Source: an uncultured Eubacteriales bacterium
GTDB lineage: Bacteria > Bacillota > Clostridia > Christensenellales > CAG-138
DNA: 64,000 nucleotides
NCBI GenBank assembly: GCA_900319345.1
Contig: ONNZ01000006.1
Location: 1-64,000, forward strand
Direction of reading: 5' to 3'
This document shows, piece after piece, positions 25,279-33,122 of the stretch (positions are counted from its first letter, which is position 1; the number at the start of each line of letters is the position of its first letter). Both the position numbers and the translations under genes were made by a program. The notes below the pieces were generated by a model that worked only from the letters and a program-made list of their open reading frames with translations, made no database searches and was not told the origin of the DNA.

Positions 25279-26837
25279 CCTTTCTTTCGGGCGGCTTCCT
25301 CCTGCTGGTGGGGGCCCTGCTCATAATCTACTACGTGCTGCCCAAGCGCTTCCGCTACCTGGCTCTGCTGGGGGGGAGCATGGTCTTCTATGCCCTGGCG
25401 GGCCGGGCGTATCTGCCCTTTTTGGGGATCACCGTCCTCACGGTCTACGGCACCGCCCTGCTCCTGGGCCGAAGCCTGGAGCGGCAGAAGGCCTATGTGG
25501 CGGAGCACAAGAAGGAGCTGACCAGGGAGGCCGTCGCCGCCTACAAGAAGAAGGAAGGGAAGAAGCGCACGGCCCTGTTCCTTCTTTGCCTGCTCCTGAA
25601 CCTGGGGCTGCTGGCGGCCCTCAAGTATACCGCTTTCGTCCTGGAGGCGGTCCGGGCCCCCTTCGAGGTCCACTGGGTGCTGCCGCTAGGCATCTCCTTC
25701 TATACCTTCCAATCCCTGGGCTACCTCATGGATGTGAAGCGGGGCAAGTACCCGCCGGAGCGAAACTTCCTCCGATACGCCCTCTTCGCCTCCTTCTTCC
25801 CCCAGATGATCCAGGGGCCCATCAGCCGCTACGACATGCTCTCCAAGACCCTCTACGAGGGCGCGGACTTCGACATAGATCGTATCGGTCGGGGCCTGGT
25901 GCGCATCCTCTGGGGCGCGGCGAAGAAGCTGCTGGTGGCGGATCGGCTGGCCCCCGCTTTAGCTTTACTCTTCGGGCCAGAAGCCGGGAGCTACCGGGGC
26001 GGCTGGGTGGGCCTTGGCATGGTCCTCTACGCCCTCAGGCTCTACGCCGACTTCACCGGCGGCATCGACATGGCTCTCGGGGTGGGGGAACTTTTCGGCG
26101 TCACCCTGCCGGAGAACTTCGATAGGCCCTATCTCTCCAAAAACATCGAGGAATACTGGACCCGCTGGCACATGACCATGGGCAGCTGGTTTCGGGACTA
26201 CGTGTTCTACCCCCTGAACGTCAGCAAGACCTTCCTAAAGTGGACCAAGGGCCTCCGGGCCCGCTTCGGCAACGGCTTCATGAGCCGCCTGCCCCTCTAC
26301 GGGGCCACCCTCGTCACCTGGCTGCTGACCGGCGTCTGGCACGGGGCGGGCTGGAACTTCGCCCTGTGGGGGCTCACCAACGGGGTGGTCATCATCATTT
26401 CTCTCACCCTGAAGCCTCTCTACGACCGGTTCCACAACCGCTTCCCGGGCCTGAAGGGAAGGAAGGTTTACGGCGTCTTCGAGGTCATCCGCACCTTCCT
26501 GCTCATGTGCCTCATCCGCCTGTGGGACTGCTACGCCGGCCCCGGGGGCGTGTGGGGGGCCTTCTCGTCCCTGTTCACCGTCTTCAACGGGGGCGCGGTC
26601 CTTTCGGGCCTCTCCGCCCTGGGCCTCTCGGCCGGGGACTGGCTGGTGCTCCTCGTCATGGCGGCCCTGCTGCTCCTGGTCTCCCTGAAGAAGGGGGAGG
26701 GCTCCTTCCGCACCAAATATCTGGCCGATCCCTGGAAGCTTTGGTTCGCCGCCGCCGCCCTGCTGGTCCTGGTCCTGCTCCTGGGAGCCTACGGCCCCGG
26801 CTACACGGCCTCGGACTTCATCTACGGGCAGTTCTGA
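25275..26837 (+). CDS. dltB: MBOAT O-acyltransferase (DltB/AlgI-like)
   Basis: 520 residues with about ten or more membrane helices. MBOAT signatures: PLGISFYTFQSLGYLMDV, FFPQMIQGPISRY, YADFTGGIDMALG, NIEEYWTRWHMTMGSWFRDY and the catalytic-His block LLTGVWHGAGWNFALWG. It moves the carrier-bound acyl or aminoacyl group across or within the membrane to an extracellular acceptor, working with the SGNH protein encoded upstream. Last gene of the operon, followed by a strong bidirectional terminator. Confidence 0.9.
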   Translation: MTFLSGGFLLLVGALLIIYYVLPKRFRYLALLGGSMVFYALAGRAYLPFLGITVLTVYGTALLLGRSLERQKAYVAEHKKELTREAVAAYKKKEGKKRTALFLLCLLLNLGLLAALKYTAFVLEAVRAPFEVHWVLPLGISFYTFQSLGYLMDVKRGKYPPERNFLRYALFASFFPQMIQGPISRYDMLSKTLYEGADFDIDRIGRGLVRILWGAAKKLLVADRLAPALALLFGPEAGSYRGGWVGLGMVLYALRLYADFTGGIDMALGVGELFGVTLPENFDRPYLSKNIEEYWTRWHMTMGSWFRDYVFYPLNVSKTFLKWTKGLRARFGNGFMSRLPLYGATLVTWLLTGVWHGAGWNFALWGLTNGVVIIISLTLKPLYDRFHNRFPGLKGRKVYGVFEVIRTFLLMCLIRLWDCYAGPGGVWGAFSSLFTVFNGGAVLSGLSALGLSAGDWLVLLVMAALLLLVSLKKGEGSFRTKYLADPWKLWFAAAALLVLVLLLGAYGPGYTASDFIYGQF

Positions 26838-26850
26838 TCCTTTCCACACG

Positions 26851-26880
26851 AAAAGAGCACGGTCAACACCGTGCTCTTTT
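26851..26880. terminator. Bidirectional terminator between MBOAT and nifU genes
   Basis: Perfect 13-bp stem AAAAGAGCACGGT / ACCGTGCTCTTTT with a 4-base loop, between convergent genes; A and T runs serve both strands. Confidence 0.92.
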
Positions 26881-26896
26881 GCTGTATACAGGTGGT

Positions 26897-27331
26897 TCAG
26901 TGCATCTCGCAGCTGGCGCAGGAGGGGGCGTCGGGGAACTGGGCCGGGTCGTAGGGGATGTTGTTCTTGTCGAAGTAGTCCTTCAGGGCCGCCTTCACCG
27001 CCTCTTCCGCCAGGACCGAGCAGTGGAGCTTGTAGGCGGGGAGCCCGTCCAACGCCTCCACCACCGCCTTGTTGGTCAGCTCCATCACCTTCTCGATGGG
27101 CTGGCCCTTGATCATCTCCGTGGCCATGGAGCTGGAGGCGATGGCGCTGCCGCAGCCGAAGGTGGAGAACTTGGCGTCGGTGACGATGCCGTCGTCGATC
27201 TTCAGAAAGATCTTCATGATATCGCCGCACTTGGCGTTGCCCACCTCGCCTACGCCGTCCGCGTCCTCGATGACGCCCACGTTCCGGGGGTGGAGAAAAT
27301 GATCCATCACTTTTTCGCTGTAGAGAGCCAT
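26897..27331 (-). CDS. nifU: Iron-sulfur cluster scaffold protein NifU/IscU
   Basis: 144 residues. U-type scaffold on which [2Fe-2S] and [4Fe-4S] clusters are built with sulfur from the cysteine desulfurase. The three ligand cysteines are present: Cys35 (NAKCGD, with Asp37), Cys60 (TFGCGSA) and Cys104 (KLHCSVLA). An extra CASCEMH tail at the C-terminus is common in clostridial forms. It follows nifS by 17 bp in the same transcript. Confidence 0.95.
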   Translation of the reverse strand: MALYSEKVMDHFLHPRNVGVIEDADGVGEVGNAKCGDIMKIFLKIDDGIVTDAKFSTFGCGSAIASSSMATEMIKGQPIEKVMELTNKAVVEALDGLPAYKLHCSVLAEEAVKAALKDYFDKNNIPYDPAQFPDAPSCASCEMH

Positions 27332-27348
27332 AGTTCCTTCCTTTCCGC

Positions 27349-28533
27349 TTATAGCATGTGGGCCCGACGGCCGCTTTCCAAATCCTGCCAGATGGGGGAG
27401 AAGCCCCGGAGGTATTCCACGATCCGGGGGACCTCCTTCAATATCTCGTCCACGTCCGCCTCGGTGTTCTCTTCGCTGAGGGTCAGCCGCAACGACCCGT
27501 GGGCCACCTCGTGGGGCCGCCCGATGGCCAGGAGCACGTGGCTGGGGTCCAACGAGCCGGAGGTGCAGGCGGAGCCGGAGCTGGCGCAGATGCCCGCCTG
27601 ATCGAGGAGCAGCAGCAGACTTTCCCCCTCGATGCCCTCGAAGCAGAAGTTCACGTTGCCCGGGAGCCGGCGGGTCCTGTCGCCGTTGAGGGCGCTGTGG
27701 GGGATTGTGGAGAGGCCGTCGATGAGCCGGTCCCGAAGGCCAGACACATAGGCCCCGTTCCTGTCCAGGTTCGCCACCATCTCCTCCAAGGCCGTCACCA
27801 TGGCGCAAATGCCCGCCACGTTCTCCGTGCCCGCCCGGCGGTTCCGCTCCTGGGCGCCGCCCTCGATGAGGGGGTAGAGGGGCAGGCCCGTCCGGCAGTA
27901 GAGGGCGCCCACGCCCCGGGGGCCGTGGAACTTATGGGCGGAGAGGGAGAGGAGGTCGATGTTCATCTCCTTCACGTCGATCCTTATATGGCCCGCCGCC
28001 TGGACCGCGTCCGTGTGGAAGGGCACCTTGGCCGCCCGGCATACGGCGCCGATCTCTTGGATGGGCTGGATGGTGCCGATCTCGTTGTTGGCGAACATGA
28101 TGGTGACCAGGCAGGTGTCGGGCCGGATGGCGGCCTTCACCTCCTCCGCCGTCACGATGCCGTTCTCGTGGACCGGCAGGTAGGTAATTTCGCAGCCCTC
28201 CTTTTCGAGGCGCTTGAGGGTGTGGAGCACGGCGTGGTGCTCGAAGGCGGTGGACACGATGTGGCGCTTGTTCTTGGCCGCGCCCAGGCGCACGCAGGAA
28301 CGGATGGCCTGGTTGTCCCCCTCGCTGCCGCCGGAGGTGAAGTATATCTCCTTCACTTCCGCGCCCAGGATGCGGGCCATGCGGCCCCGGGCGTCCGCAA
28401 GGGTCTCCTGGGCCTGCTGCCCCAGCTCGTAGAGGCTGGAGGGGTTGCCCCAGGCGTTTTGGGCCACGTCCAGCATCACCTGCAGGGCCCGGGGGCTCAT
28501 CTTGGTGGTGGCCGCGTTGTCGGCGTATATCAT
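27349..28533 (-). CDS. nifS: Cysteine desulfurase NifS/IscS
   Basis: 394 residues, full length. PLP enzyme that takes sulfur from L-cysteine for Fe-S cluster assembly. Visible: MIYADNAATT start, SGGSEGDN cofactor loop, EHHAV, PFHTDAVQAAGH, the PLP lysine Lys201 in SLSAHKFHGPRG and the mobile catalytic Cys323 in SSGSACTSG. It has its own promoter overlapped by an IscR-like operator (28565-28598) and is followed by nifU. Confidence 0.96.
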   Translation of the reverse strand: MIYADNAATTKMSPRALQVMLDVAQNAWGNPSSLYELGQQAQETLADARGRMARILGAEVKEIYFTSGGSEGDNQAIRSCVRLGAAKNKRHIVSTAFEHHAVLHTLKRLEKEGCEITYLPVHENGIVTAEEVKAAIRPDTCLVTIMFANNEIGTIQPIQEIGAVCRAAKVPFHTDAVQAAGHIRIDVKEMNIDLLSLSAHKFHGPRGVGALYCRTGLPLYPLIEGGAQERNRRAGTENVAGICAMVTALEEMVANLDRNGAYVSGLRDRLIDGLSTIPHSALNGDRTRRLPGNVNFCFEGIEGESLLLLLDQAGICASSGSACTSGSLDPSHVLLAIGRPHEVAHGSLRLTLSEENTEADVDEILKEVPRIVEYLRGFSPIWQDLESGRRAHML

Positions 28534-28564
28534 AGAGAAAACCTCCTACGTGTCGTTCGGCTCC

Positions 28565-28598
28565 AGTATAGCATATAAACCTACCTTGTCAATAGGTT
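28565..28598 (-). promoter_or_regulatory. nifS promoter with Rrf2/IscR operator
   Basis: Minus strand TTGACA (28592-28587), 16 bases, TATACT (28570-28565). The inverted repeat AACCTA-N9-TAGGTT (28578-28598) covers the -35 box and also the last codons of iscR. Position suggests repression by the adjacent Rrf2 protein. Confidence 0.75.
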
Positions 28599-29007
28599 AT
28601 TTACCGCCCTTGGGCAGCAGGTCGGCCAGGGTGTGGGCCATCAGATAGTCGTCGATGACCTTGTCCAGGCCCTGCCACAGGGGGAAGGTGGGGCAGCTCT
28701 GGGCCTGGGGGCAGGCCGTGCCCGGCTCGAGACAGGTCACGGGGGCCAGGCTCTTCTCCGTCAGCCGCAGCACCTCGCCGATGGGGTACTCCTCGGGCCG
28801 TCGGCTCAGCCGGTAGCCGCCGCCCTTGCCCCGGAGGGCCTGGACCAGCCCGGCCCGGCTCAGGACGGCCAGGATGCTTTCGAGATACTTTTCCGACATG
28901 CCCTCCCGCCGGGCGATGGAATCCAGGGGCACGTAGGTCCCCGTCCCGTCCAAAGCGAGGTCCAGCATCACCCGCAGGGCGTACCGCCCCCTGGTGGAGA
29001 TCATCAT
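28597..29007 (-). CDS. iscR: Rrf2-family regulator IscR
   Basis: 136 residues. Winged helix-turn-helix repressor that senses Fe-S status with a [2Fe-2S] cluster. The N-terminal DNA-binding domain (STRGRYALRVMLDLAL; IARREGMSEKYLESILAVL; GKGGGYRLSR) is followed by the cluster cysteines Cys92, Cys99 and Cys105. Start ATG 29007 has GGAGG 8 bases upstream. First gene of iscR-nifS-nifU; it likely represses its own promoter and that of nifS. Confidence 0.92.
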   Translation of the reverse strand: MMISTRGRYALRVMLDLALDGTGTYVPLDSIARREGMSEKYLESILAVLSRAGLVQALRGKGGGYRLSRRPEEYPIGEVLRLTEKSLAPVTCLEPGTACPQAQSCPTFPLWQGLDKVIDDYLMAHTLADLLPKGGK

Positions 29008-29034
29008 GGCCGTCGCCTCCTTTCCGATAAACCT

Positions 29035-29063
29035 ACTATAGCACAAGGTTGAAGCGGATGCAA
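29035..29063 (-). promoter_or_regulatory. iscR promoter
   Basis: Minus strand TTGCAT (29063-29058), 17 bases, TATAGT (29040-29035). The -10 box runs into TAGGTTTAT, which is shared with the nifS operator, so the same repressor probably binds here. Confidence 0.7.
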
Positions 29064-29167
29064 GACCGGTGAAAACTTGTAAATAATCCCTGAAATGAGT
29101 GAAAAAATCCTGTTTATGGGACACATAGTATGGTATGATAGGAAAAAAGAGACAGGAAAGGGACAGC

Positions 29168-31300
29168 ATGGACAGCTTAGCGGGATTGAACGAGGCCCAA
29201 CGCCGGGCGGTGGAGGCCACCGAGGGGCGCATCCGGGTGGTGGCGGGGGCCGGCACCGGCAAGACCCGGACCCTGACCAGGCGTTACGGGTATCTCGTCG
29301 AGGCCGGGGGCGTGAGCCCGGGCCACATTTTGGCCGTCACCTTCACCAACAAGGCCGCCAACGAGATGAAGCAGCGGGTCCGGCACATGGTGGGGGACGG
29401 GGACACGGGCTACATCTGCACCTTCCACGCCCTGGGGCTCATGATTTTGAAGGAGGACCTGCACACCCTGGGCTGGCCCCAGAACTTCCTGGTGCTGGAC
29501 GAGGAGGACAAGAACTCCCTCCTTCGGACCGTGTTCGAGGACATGGGCATGACCCTGAAGGAGATGAGCCTCCACAAGGCCGCGGACCTGACCGACGACA
29601 TGAAGTGGGACCTTGCCTACGTGCCCCTGCTCACTGGGGAATCCGACGGCCCCCTCCTCGACCTCATCGACCGGGAGCAGAACCGCCGGCGGCAGATGTT
29701 CTACCGGTACCTCTACGAGCAGCGGAAGATCTACGCCCTGGACTTCGAGGACCTGGTGGACATGGCGGTGGCCCTGCTGCGGCAGAACCAGGAGGTCCGG
29801 GAGAAGTGGGCGAGGCGCTTTGAATACGTGATGGTGGACGAGTTCCAGGACATCGACGGCAAGCAGTACGAGCTCGCCGACATGCTTTCCAGCTGCCATA
29901 AGAACCTGTTCGTGGTGGGGGACCCGGACCAGACCATCTACACCTGGCGGGGGGCGGACGTCCACTACATTTTGGATTTCCCCAACAAGTACCCGGGGGC
30001 CCAAACCGTGGTCCTCACGGAGAACTACCGGAGCACCCCCGAGATCTTGGCCGCCTCCAACGCCCTCATCGCCAAGAACCGGCAGCGGGTGGAGCGGGAT
30101 TTGCGCGCCGTGAACCCCTCGGGCCCCGTGCCCCCCTACTACCACGCCAAGGACGTGGGGGCGGAGTCGAAGTTCATCGTCTCCCGGCTCCGGGAGCTGA
30201 AGGAAGCCGGGAACGACTGGCGGGACATGGCCATCCTCTATCGGGCCCACTACGTGTCCCGGAGCCTGGAGGACGCCCTCCTCCACGCCAAGATACCCTA
30301 CGCCGTCTACGGGGGCATGGAGTTCTACGGTCGCAAGGAGATCAAGGACGCCATCTGCTACCTCAGGATGCTGGCCATGGGGGACGATCTCGCCTTCGCC
30401 CGGGTGGTGAACGAGCCTCGCCGGGGCGTGGGCAAGAAGCGGATGGCTTTTTTGCGGGCCTACGCCCAGGAGAAGGGCTGCAGCCTGTACGGGGCGCTCC
30501 TCGACAATCTGGACCACCCCGTGATCCAGTCCTCCGACGCCGCCGCCTTCGTGACCCTGCTTCGGGCCTACGAAAACCACGAGGGCATGAAGATGAGCGA
30601 GCTCCTCAGCCACCTGCTCACCGAAAGCGGGTACATGAAGATGTTGAAGCAGCTGGGGGACGGGGACAGGCTCGACAACATCGCGGAGCTGCTGCAAAGC
30701 TTGGAGGAATATGAAACCAGCGCGGGCGAAGATTGCACCCTGGAGGATTTCCTCTCGGAGGTAGCCCTCTTCACGGACCGGGACCGGGAGGATCGGAAGG
30801 ACTCCGTGAAGCTCATGACCGTCCACAACGCCAAGGGATTGGAGTTCCCCCACGTGATCGTGGCCAGCCTCAACGAGGGCGTCTTCCCCAGCCGCAAGAC
30901 CGACACCGCGGAGCGCATGGAGGAGGAGCGCCGCCTCTGTTACGTGGCCTGCACCCGGGCGGAAAAGACCCTGACCCTCACCGAGGCCGCCGGGGTCTCC
31001 CACGAGGGCACGGCCCGGTACCCCTCCCGGTTCCTGTTTGAGATGGGGAAGGAGCACTTACAGTATCTTGTTGAGCTGGACCCGGCCTGGGAGGGGGAGG
31101 CCCGGCGCTACATCCGATCCACCCAGCGGCGCATGGCCCCGCCCCAGGACCCCCTCTCTCCCGGCGTCCGGGTGGAGCACGCCCTGTTCGGCAAGGGCAC
31201 CGTTTTGGAGGTCCAAAAGGACCAGCAGTGCATCGTCATCCGATTCGATTCCGGCCGGGAGCGGACCATCCGCTTCGACGGCCCCATCCGCATTCTATAG
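29168..31300 (+). CDS. pcrA: UvrD/PcrA-type superfamily 1 DNA helicase
   Basis: 710 residues. ATP-dependent 3'-5' helicase of repair and replication-fork maintenance. Motifs in order: Q-motif LNEAQRRAV, Walker A GAGTGKT (27-33), TFTNKAA (Ia), VDEFQDID (II, near 222), GDPDQTIYTWRGA (III), TENYRST (IV), MTVHNAKGLEF (V) and VACTRAEK (VI). The C-terminal ALFGKGTVLEV...VRFDSG-like block is the tudor-like domain of PcrA that binds RNA polymerase. ATG 29168 follows AAAGGGAC. The WYL gene follows after 12 bp. The symbol is by family, since paralogues occur. Confidence 0.9.
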   Translation: MDSLAGLNEAQRRAVEATEGRIRVVAGAGTGKTRTLTRRYGYLVEAGGVSPGHILAVTFTNKAANEMKQRVRHMVGDGDTGYICTFHALGLMILKEDLHTLGWPQNFLVLDEEDKNSLLRTVFEDMGMTLKEMSLHKAADLTDDMKWDLAYVPLLTGESDGPLLDLIDREQNRRRQMFYRYLYEQRKIYALDFEDLVDMAVALLRQNQEVREKWARRFEYVMVDEFQDIDGKQYELADMLSSCHKNLFVVGDPDQTIYTWRGADVHYILDFPNKYPGAQTVVLTENYRSTPEILAASNALIAKNRQRVERDLRAVNPSGPVPPYYHAKDVGAESKFIVSRLRELKEAGNDWRDMAILYRAHYVSRSLEDALLHAKIPYAVYGGMEFYGRKEIKDAICYLRMLAMGDDLAFARVVNEPRRGVGKKRMAFLRAYAQEKGCSLYGALLDNLDHPVIQSSDAAAFVTLLRAYENHEGMKMSELLSHLLTESGYMKMLKQLGDGDRLDNIAELLQSLEEYETSAGEDCTLEDFLSEVALFTDRDREDRKDSVKLMTVHNAKGLEFPHVIVASLNEGVFPSRKTDTAERMEEERRLCYVACTRAEKTLTLTEAAGVSHEGTARYPSRFLFEMGKEHLQYLVELDPAWEGEARRYIRSTQRRMAPPQDPLSPGVRVEHALFGKGTVLEVQKDQQCIVIRFDSGRERTIRFDGPIRIL

Positions 31301-31312
31301 GAGGGAAAGGAT

Positions 31313-32296
31313 ATGCCCAGAACCATCAACCAAAAGGCCAAGGTCCTGTACGTCATGCGGCTGCTGCTGCAGGAGAGCGATGAGGACCATCCCCTGTCCA
31401 CGGAGGACATCATCAGCAGGCTCAGCGAGGCCGGGATCAGGGCCGAGCGCAAGAGCATCTACAGCGACATCGAGACCTTGCGGGACTTCGGGCTGGATGT
31501 TCACGGCAGCCGGGGCCGGTCCGCGGGCTACTACGTGGGCGAGCGGGACTTCGAGCTGCCGGAGATCAAGCTCCTCATCGACAGCGTCCAGTCCAGCAAG
31601 TTCATCACGGAGCGCAAGACCATGCAGCTCATCCGAAAGCTAGCCGGGCTCATGAGCGTCCACGAGGCTGCCCTCATGAAGCGGCAGCTGTACGTGAAGA
31701 ACCGGATCAAGAGCATGAACGAGTCCATCTACTACAACGTGGACGCCATCCACCAGGCCATCGCCGAGGATAAGCAGATCGAGTTTCGGTACTGCTCCTA
31801 CACCCTCACCAAGGAGAAGAAGTTCCGCCGCAACGGCCGCCCCTACCGGGTGAGCCCCCTGGCCCTCTCCTGGGCGGAGGAGAACTACTACCTGATCGCC
31901 TATGAAAGTGAGGCCGGGAAGATCAAGCACTTTCGGGTGGACAAGATGGACGGCATCCGGGTCACGGAGATGTACCGCCAGGGGAAGGACCTGCTGCCCG
32001 AGAAGGAGATGGGGGAGTACACCCGGAAGAACTTCTCCATGTTCGGCGGGGAGGAGCAGACCGTCACCCTCCGCTTCTCCAACCGGATGATCGGCGTGGT
32101 CATCGATACCTTCGGCAAGGATGTGGCCGTCACCTCCGTGGATGAGGACCACTTCCAGATCCGCACCACCGTGGCCGTGAGCCCCCAGTTCTTCGGCTGG
32201 CTCTTCGGCCTCGACGGGGAGGCCGCCATCACCGCCCCCCGAGAGGTCATGGACGCGTTCCAGGCCCAGCTCCAACGGGTCAAGGCGGGCTGCTGA
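31313..32296 (+). CDS. WYL-domain transcriptional regulator
   Basis: 327 residues. An N-terminal winged helix (about 8-75; STEDIISRLSEAGIRAERKSIYSDIETL) is followed by a WYL ligand-binding domain (IEFRYCSYT, YRVSPLALSWAEENYYLIAY) and the WCX C-terminal region. Such proteins sense nucleic-acid fragments or small ligands and control DNA-damage or phage-defence genes. It follows the helicase by 12 bp with GGAGGGAAAGG before the ATG, so a DNA-repair link is plausible. Confidence 0.88.
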   Translation: MPRTINQKAKVLYVMRLLLQESDEDHPLSTEDIISRLSEAGIRAERKSIYSDIETLRDFGLDVHGSRGRSAGYYVGERDFELPEIKLLIDSVQSSKFITERKTMQLIRKLAGLMSVHEAALMKRQLYVKNRIKSMNESIYYNVDAIHQAIAEDKQIEFRYCSYTLTKEKKFRRNGRPYRVSPLALSWAEENYYLIAYESEAGKIKHFRVDKMDGIRVTEMYRQGKDLLPEKEMGEYTRKNFSMFGGEEQTVTLRFSNRMIGVVIDTFGKDVAVTSVDEDHFQIRTTVAVSPQFFGWLFGLDGEAAITAPREVMDAFQAQLQRVKAGC

Positions 32297-32317
32297 CGAC
32301 AGAAAGGAGAAAGGATC

Positions 32318-32614
32318 ATGACTATACCACAATTTTGCGAGATCGCCATGCTGTGCCTGTTCGGGTGCTCCTGGCCCTTCAACATCGCCAAGGCCCTCAG
32401 GACCAGGACCGCCAAGGGCAAGAGCGTCGTCTTCGAGGTGCTGGTCATCATCGGCTACCTCATCGGCCTCTTCGGCAAGCTCTACGCCTACCGCCAGACC
32501 GGTACTTTGGCCTATTCCGTCTGGTTCTATATCGCCGACATCCTCATGGTCAGCGTGGATCTGATCCTCTACTCAATCAACGCTCGCCGGGACAAACTGG
32601 CGGCGCAAGGGTGA
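32318..32614 (+). CDS. PQ-loop (SemiSWEET-like) small membrane protein
   Basis: 98 residues with three membrane helices, the size of a SemiSWEET half-transporter. The conserved turn after helix 1 reads CSWPFNIAKALRTRTAKGKS, a PQ-loop variant (Pro followed by Phe instead of Gln). SemiSWEETs dimerise to move sugars; other small PQ-loop proteins have unknown cargo. AGAAAGGAGAAAGG precedes the ATG; 21 bp after the WYL gene. Confidence 0.75.
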   Translation: MTIPQFCEIAMLCLFGCSWPFNIAKALRTRTAKGKSVVFEVLVIIGYLIGLFGKLYAYRQTGTLAYSVWFYIADILMVSVDLILYSINARRDKLAAQG

Positions 32615-32728
32615 ATTTTAACAGCCCGTGACCCATCCGTGAACCTTTCGTGACCCGGTGCCAAAGTCCTGCGAATGGGACAATTACTTTGATATGCTTG
32701 CTTCATCACAAGAGAGGAGGCAAGCGAT

Positions 32729-32902
32729 ATGGACAACAACTACGGGTATCTGGATCAGGAGGTGGAGCAGTTTGCCGCCTATGTGGACACGCTCCAGGAG
32801 GCGCGGAAAAACGACAGGATGGGCATCGGCTGCGGCACGGCCCTGATGCTGGTGATCGTGGGCTTCGTAGCCCTTTTTGAGATCACAGGATTGCTCCTTT
32901 GA
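32729..32902 (+). CDS. Small single-pass membrane protein
   Basis: 57 residues: an acidic helical N-terminus (LDQEVEQFAAYVDTLQEARK) and one C-terminal membrane helix (about 32-55, GIGCGTALMLVIVGFVALF). AGAGGAGG lies 8 bases before the ATG, a strong ribosome binding site, which is the main reason to accept so short a gene. No family recognised. It stands between the PQ-loop gene and a palindromic terminator. Confidence 0.65.
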   Translation: MDNNYGYLDQEVEQFAAYVDTLQEARKNDRMGIGCGTALMLVIVGFVALFEITGLLL

Positions 32903-32966
32903 AAGAGGAGCCGACGGGAGGGGCATGCCCCTCCCCTGCGGCGGGATCGACGCTGTTGTATCGTAG

Positions 32967-32993
32967 GGGACGGGCTTGCCCGTCCCGTTTTTC
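32967..32993 (+). terminator. Palindromic GTAGGGG-type repeat acting as terminator
   Basis: TCGTA then GGGACGGGC-TT-GCCCGTCCC (32967-32986), then GTTTTT. A second hairpin GAGGGGC-AT-GCCCCTC lies just before it near 32922. The same frame with different but still paired bases occurs at 55449-55468. Confidence 0.75.
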
Positions 32994-33066
32994 ATAGCTT
33001 TCACTTGAGAAGAGGACGCTATTTTATGCGCCTTTTCAGCTGTTTTCTTATTGACTTTTCCCTGCC

Positions 33067-33095
33067 TTGCGAAAAACAATACAAGAAGCTATAAT
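33067..33095 (+). promoter_or_regulatory. Promoter of the secreted nuclease gene
   Basis: TTGCGA (33067-33072), 17 bases, TATAAT (33090-33095), followed by AGGAGAG ahead of ATG 33123. Confidence 0.7.
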
Positions 33096-33122
33096 AATCA
33101 TAGTTTATTATAGGAGAGAGCC

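Noticed and set aside
32620..32680. Repeated CGTGAMC units (three in 35 bp)
   Set aside because: Short and imperfect; they may be regulatory but give too little evidence for a feature.
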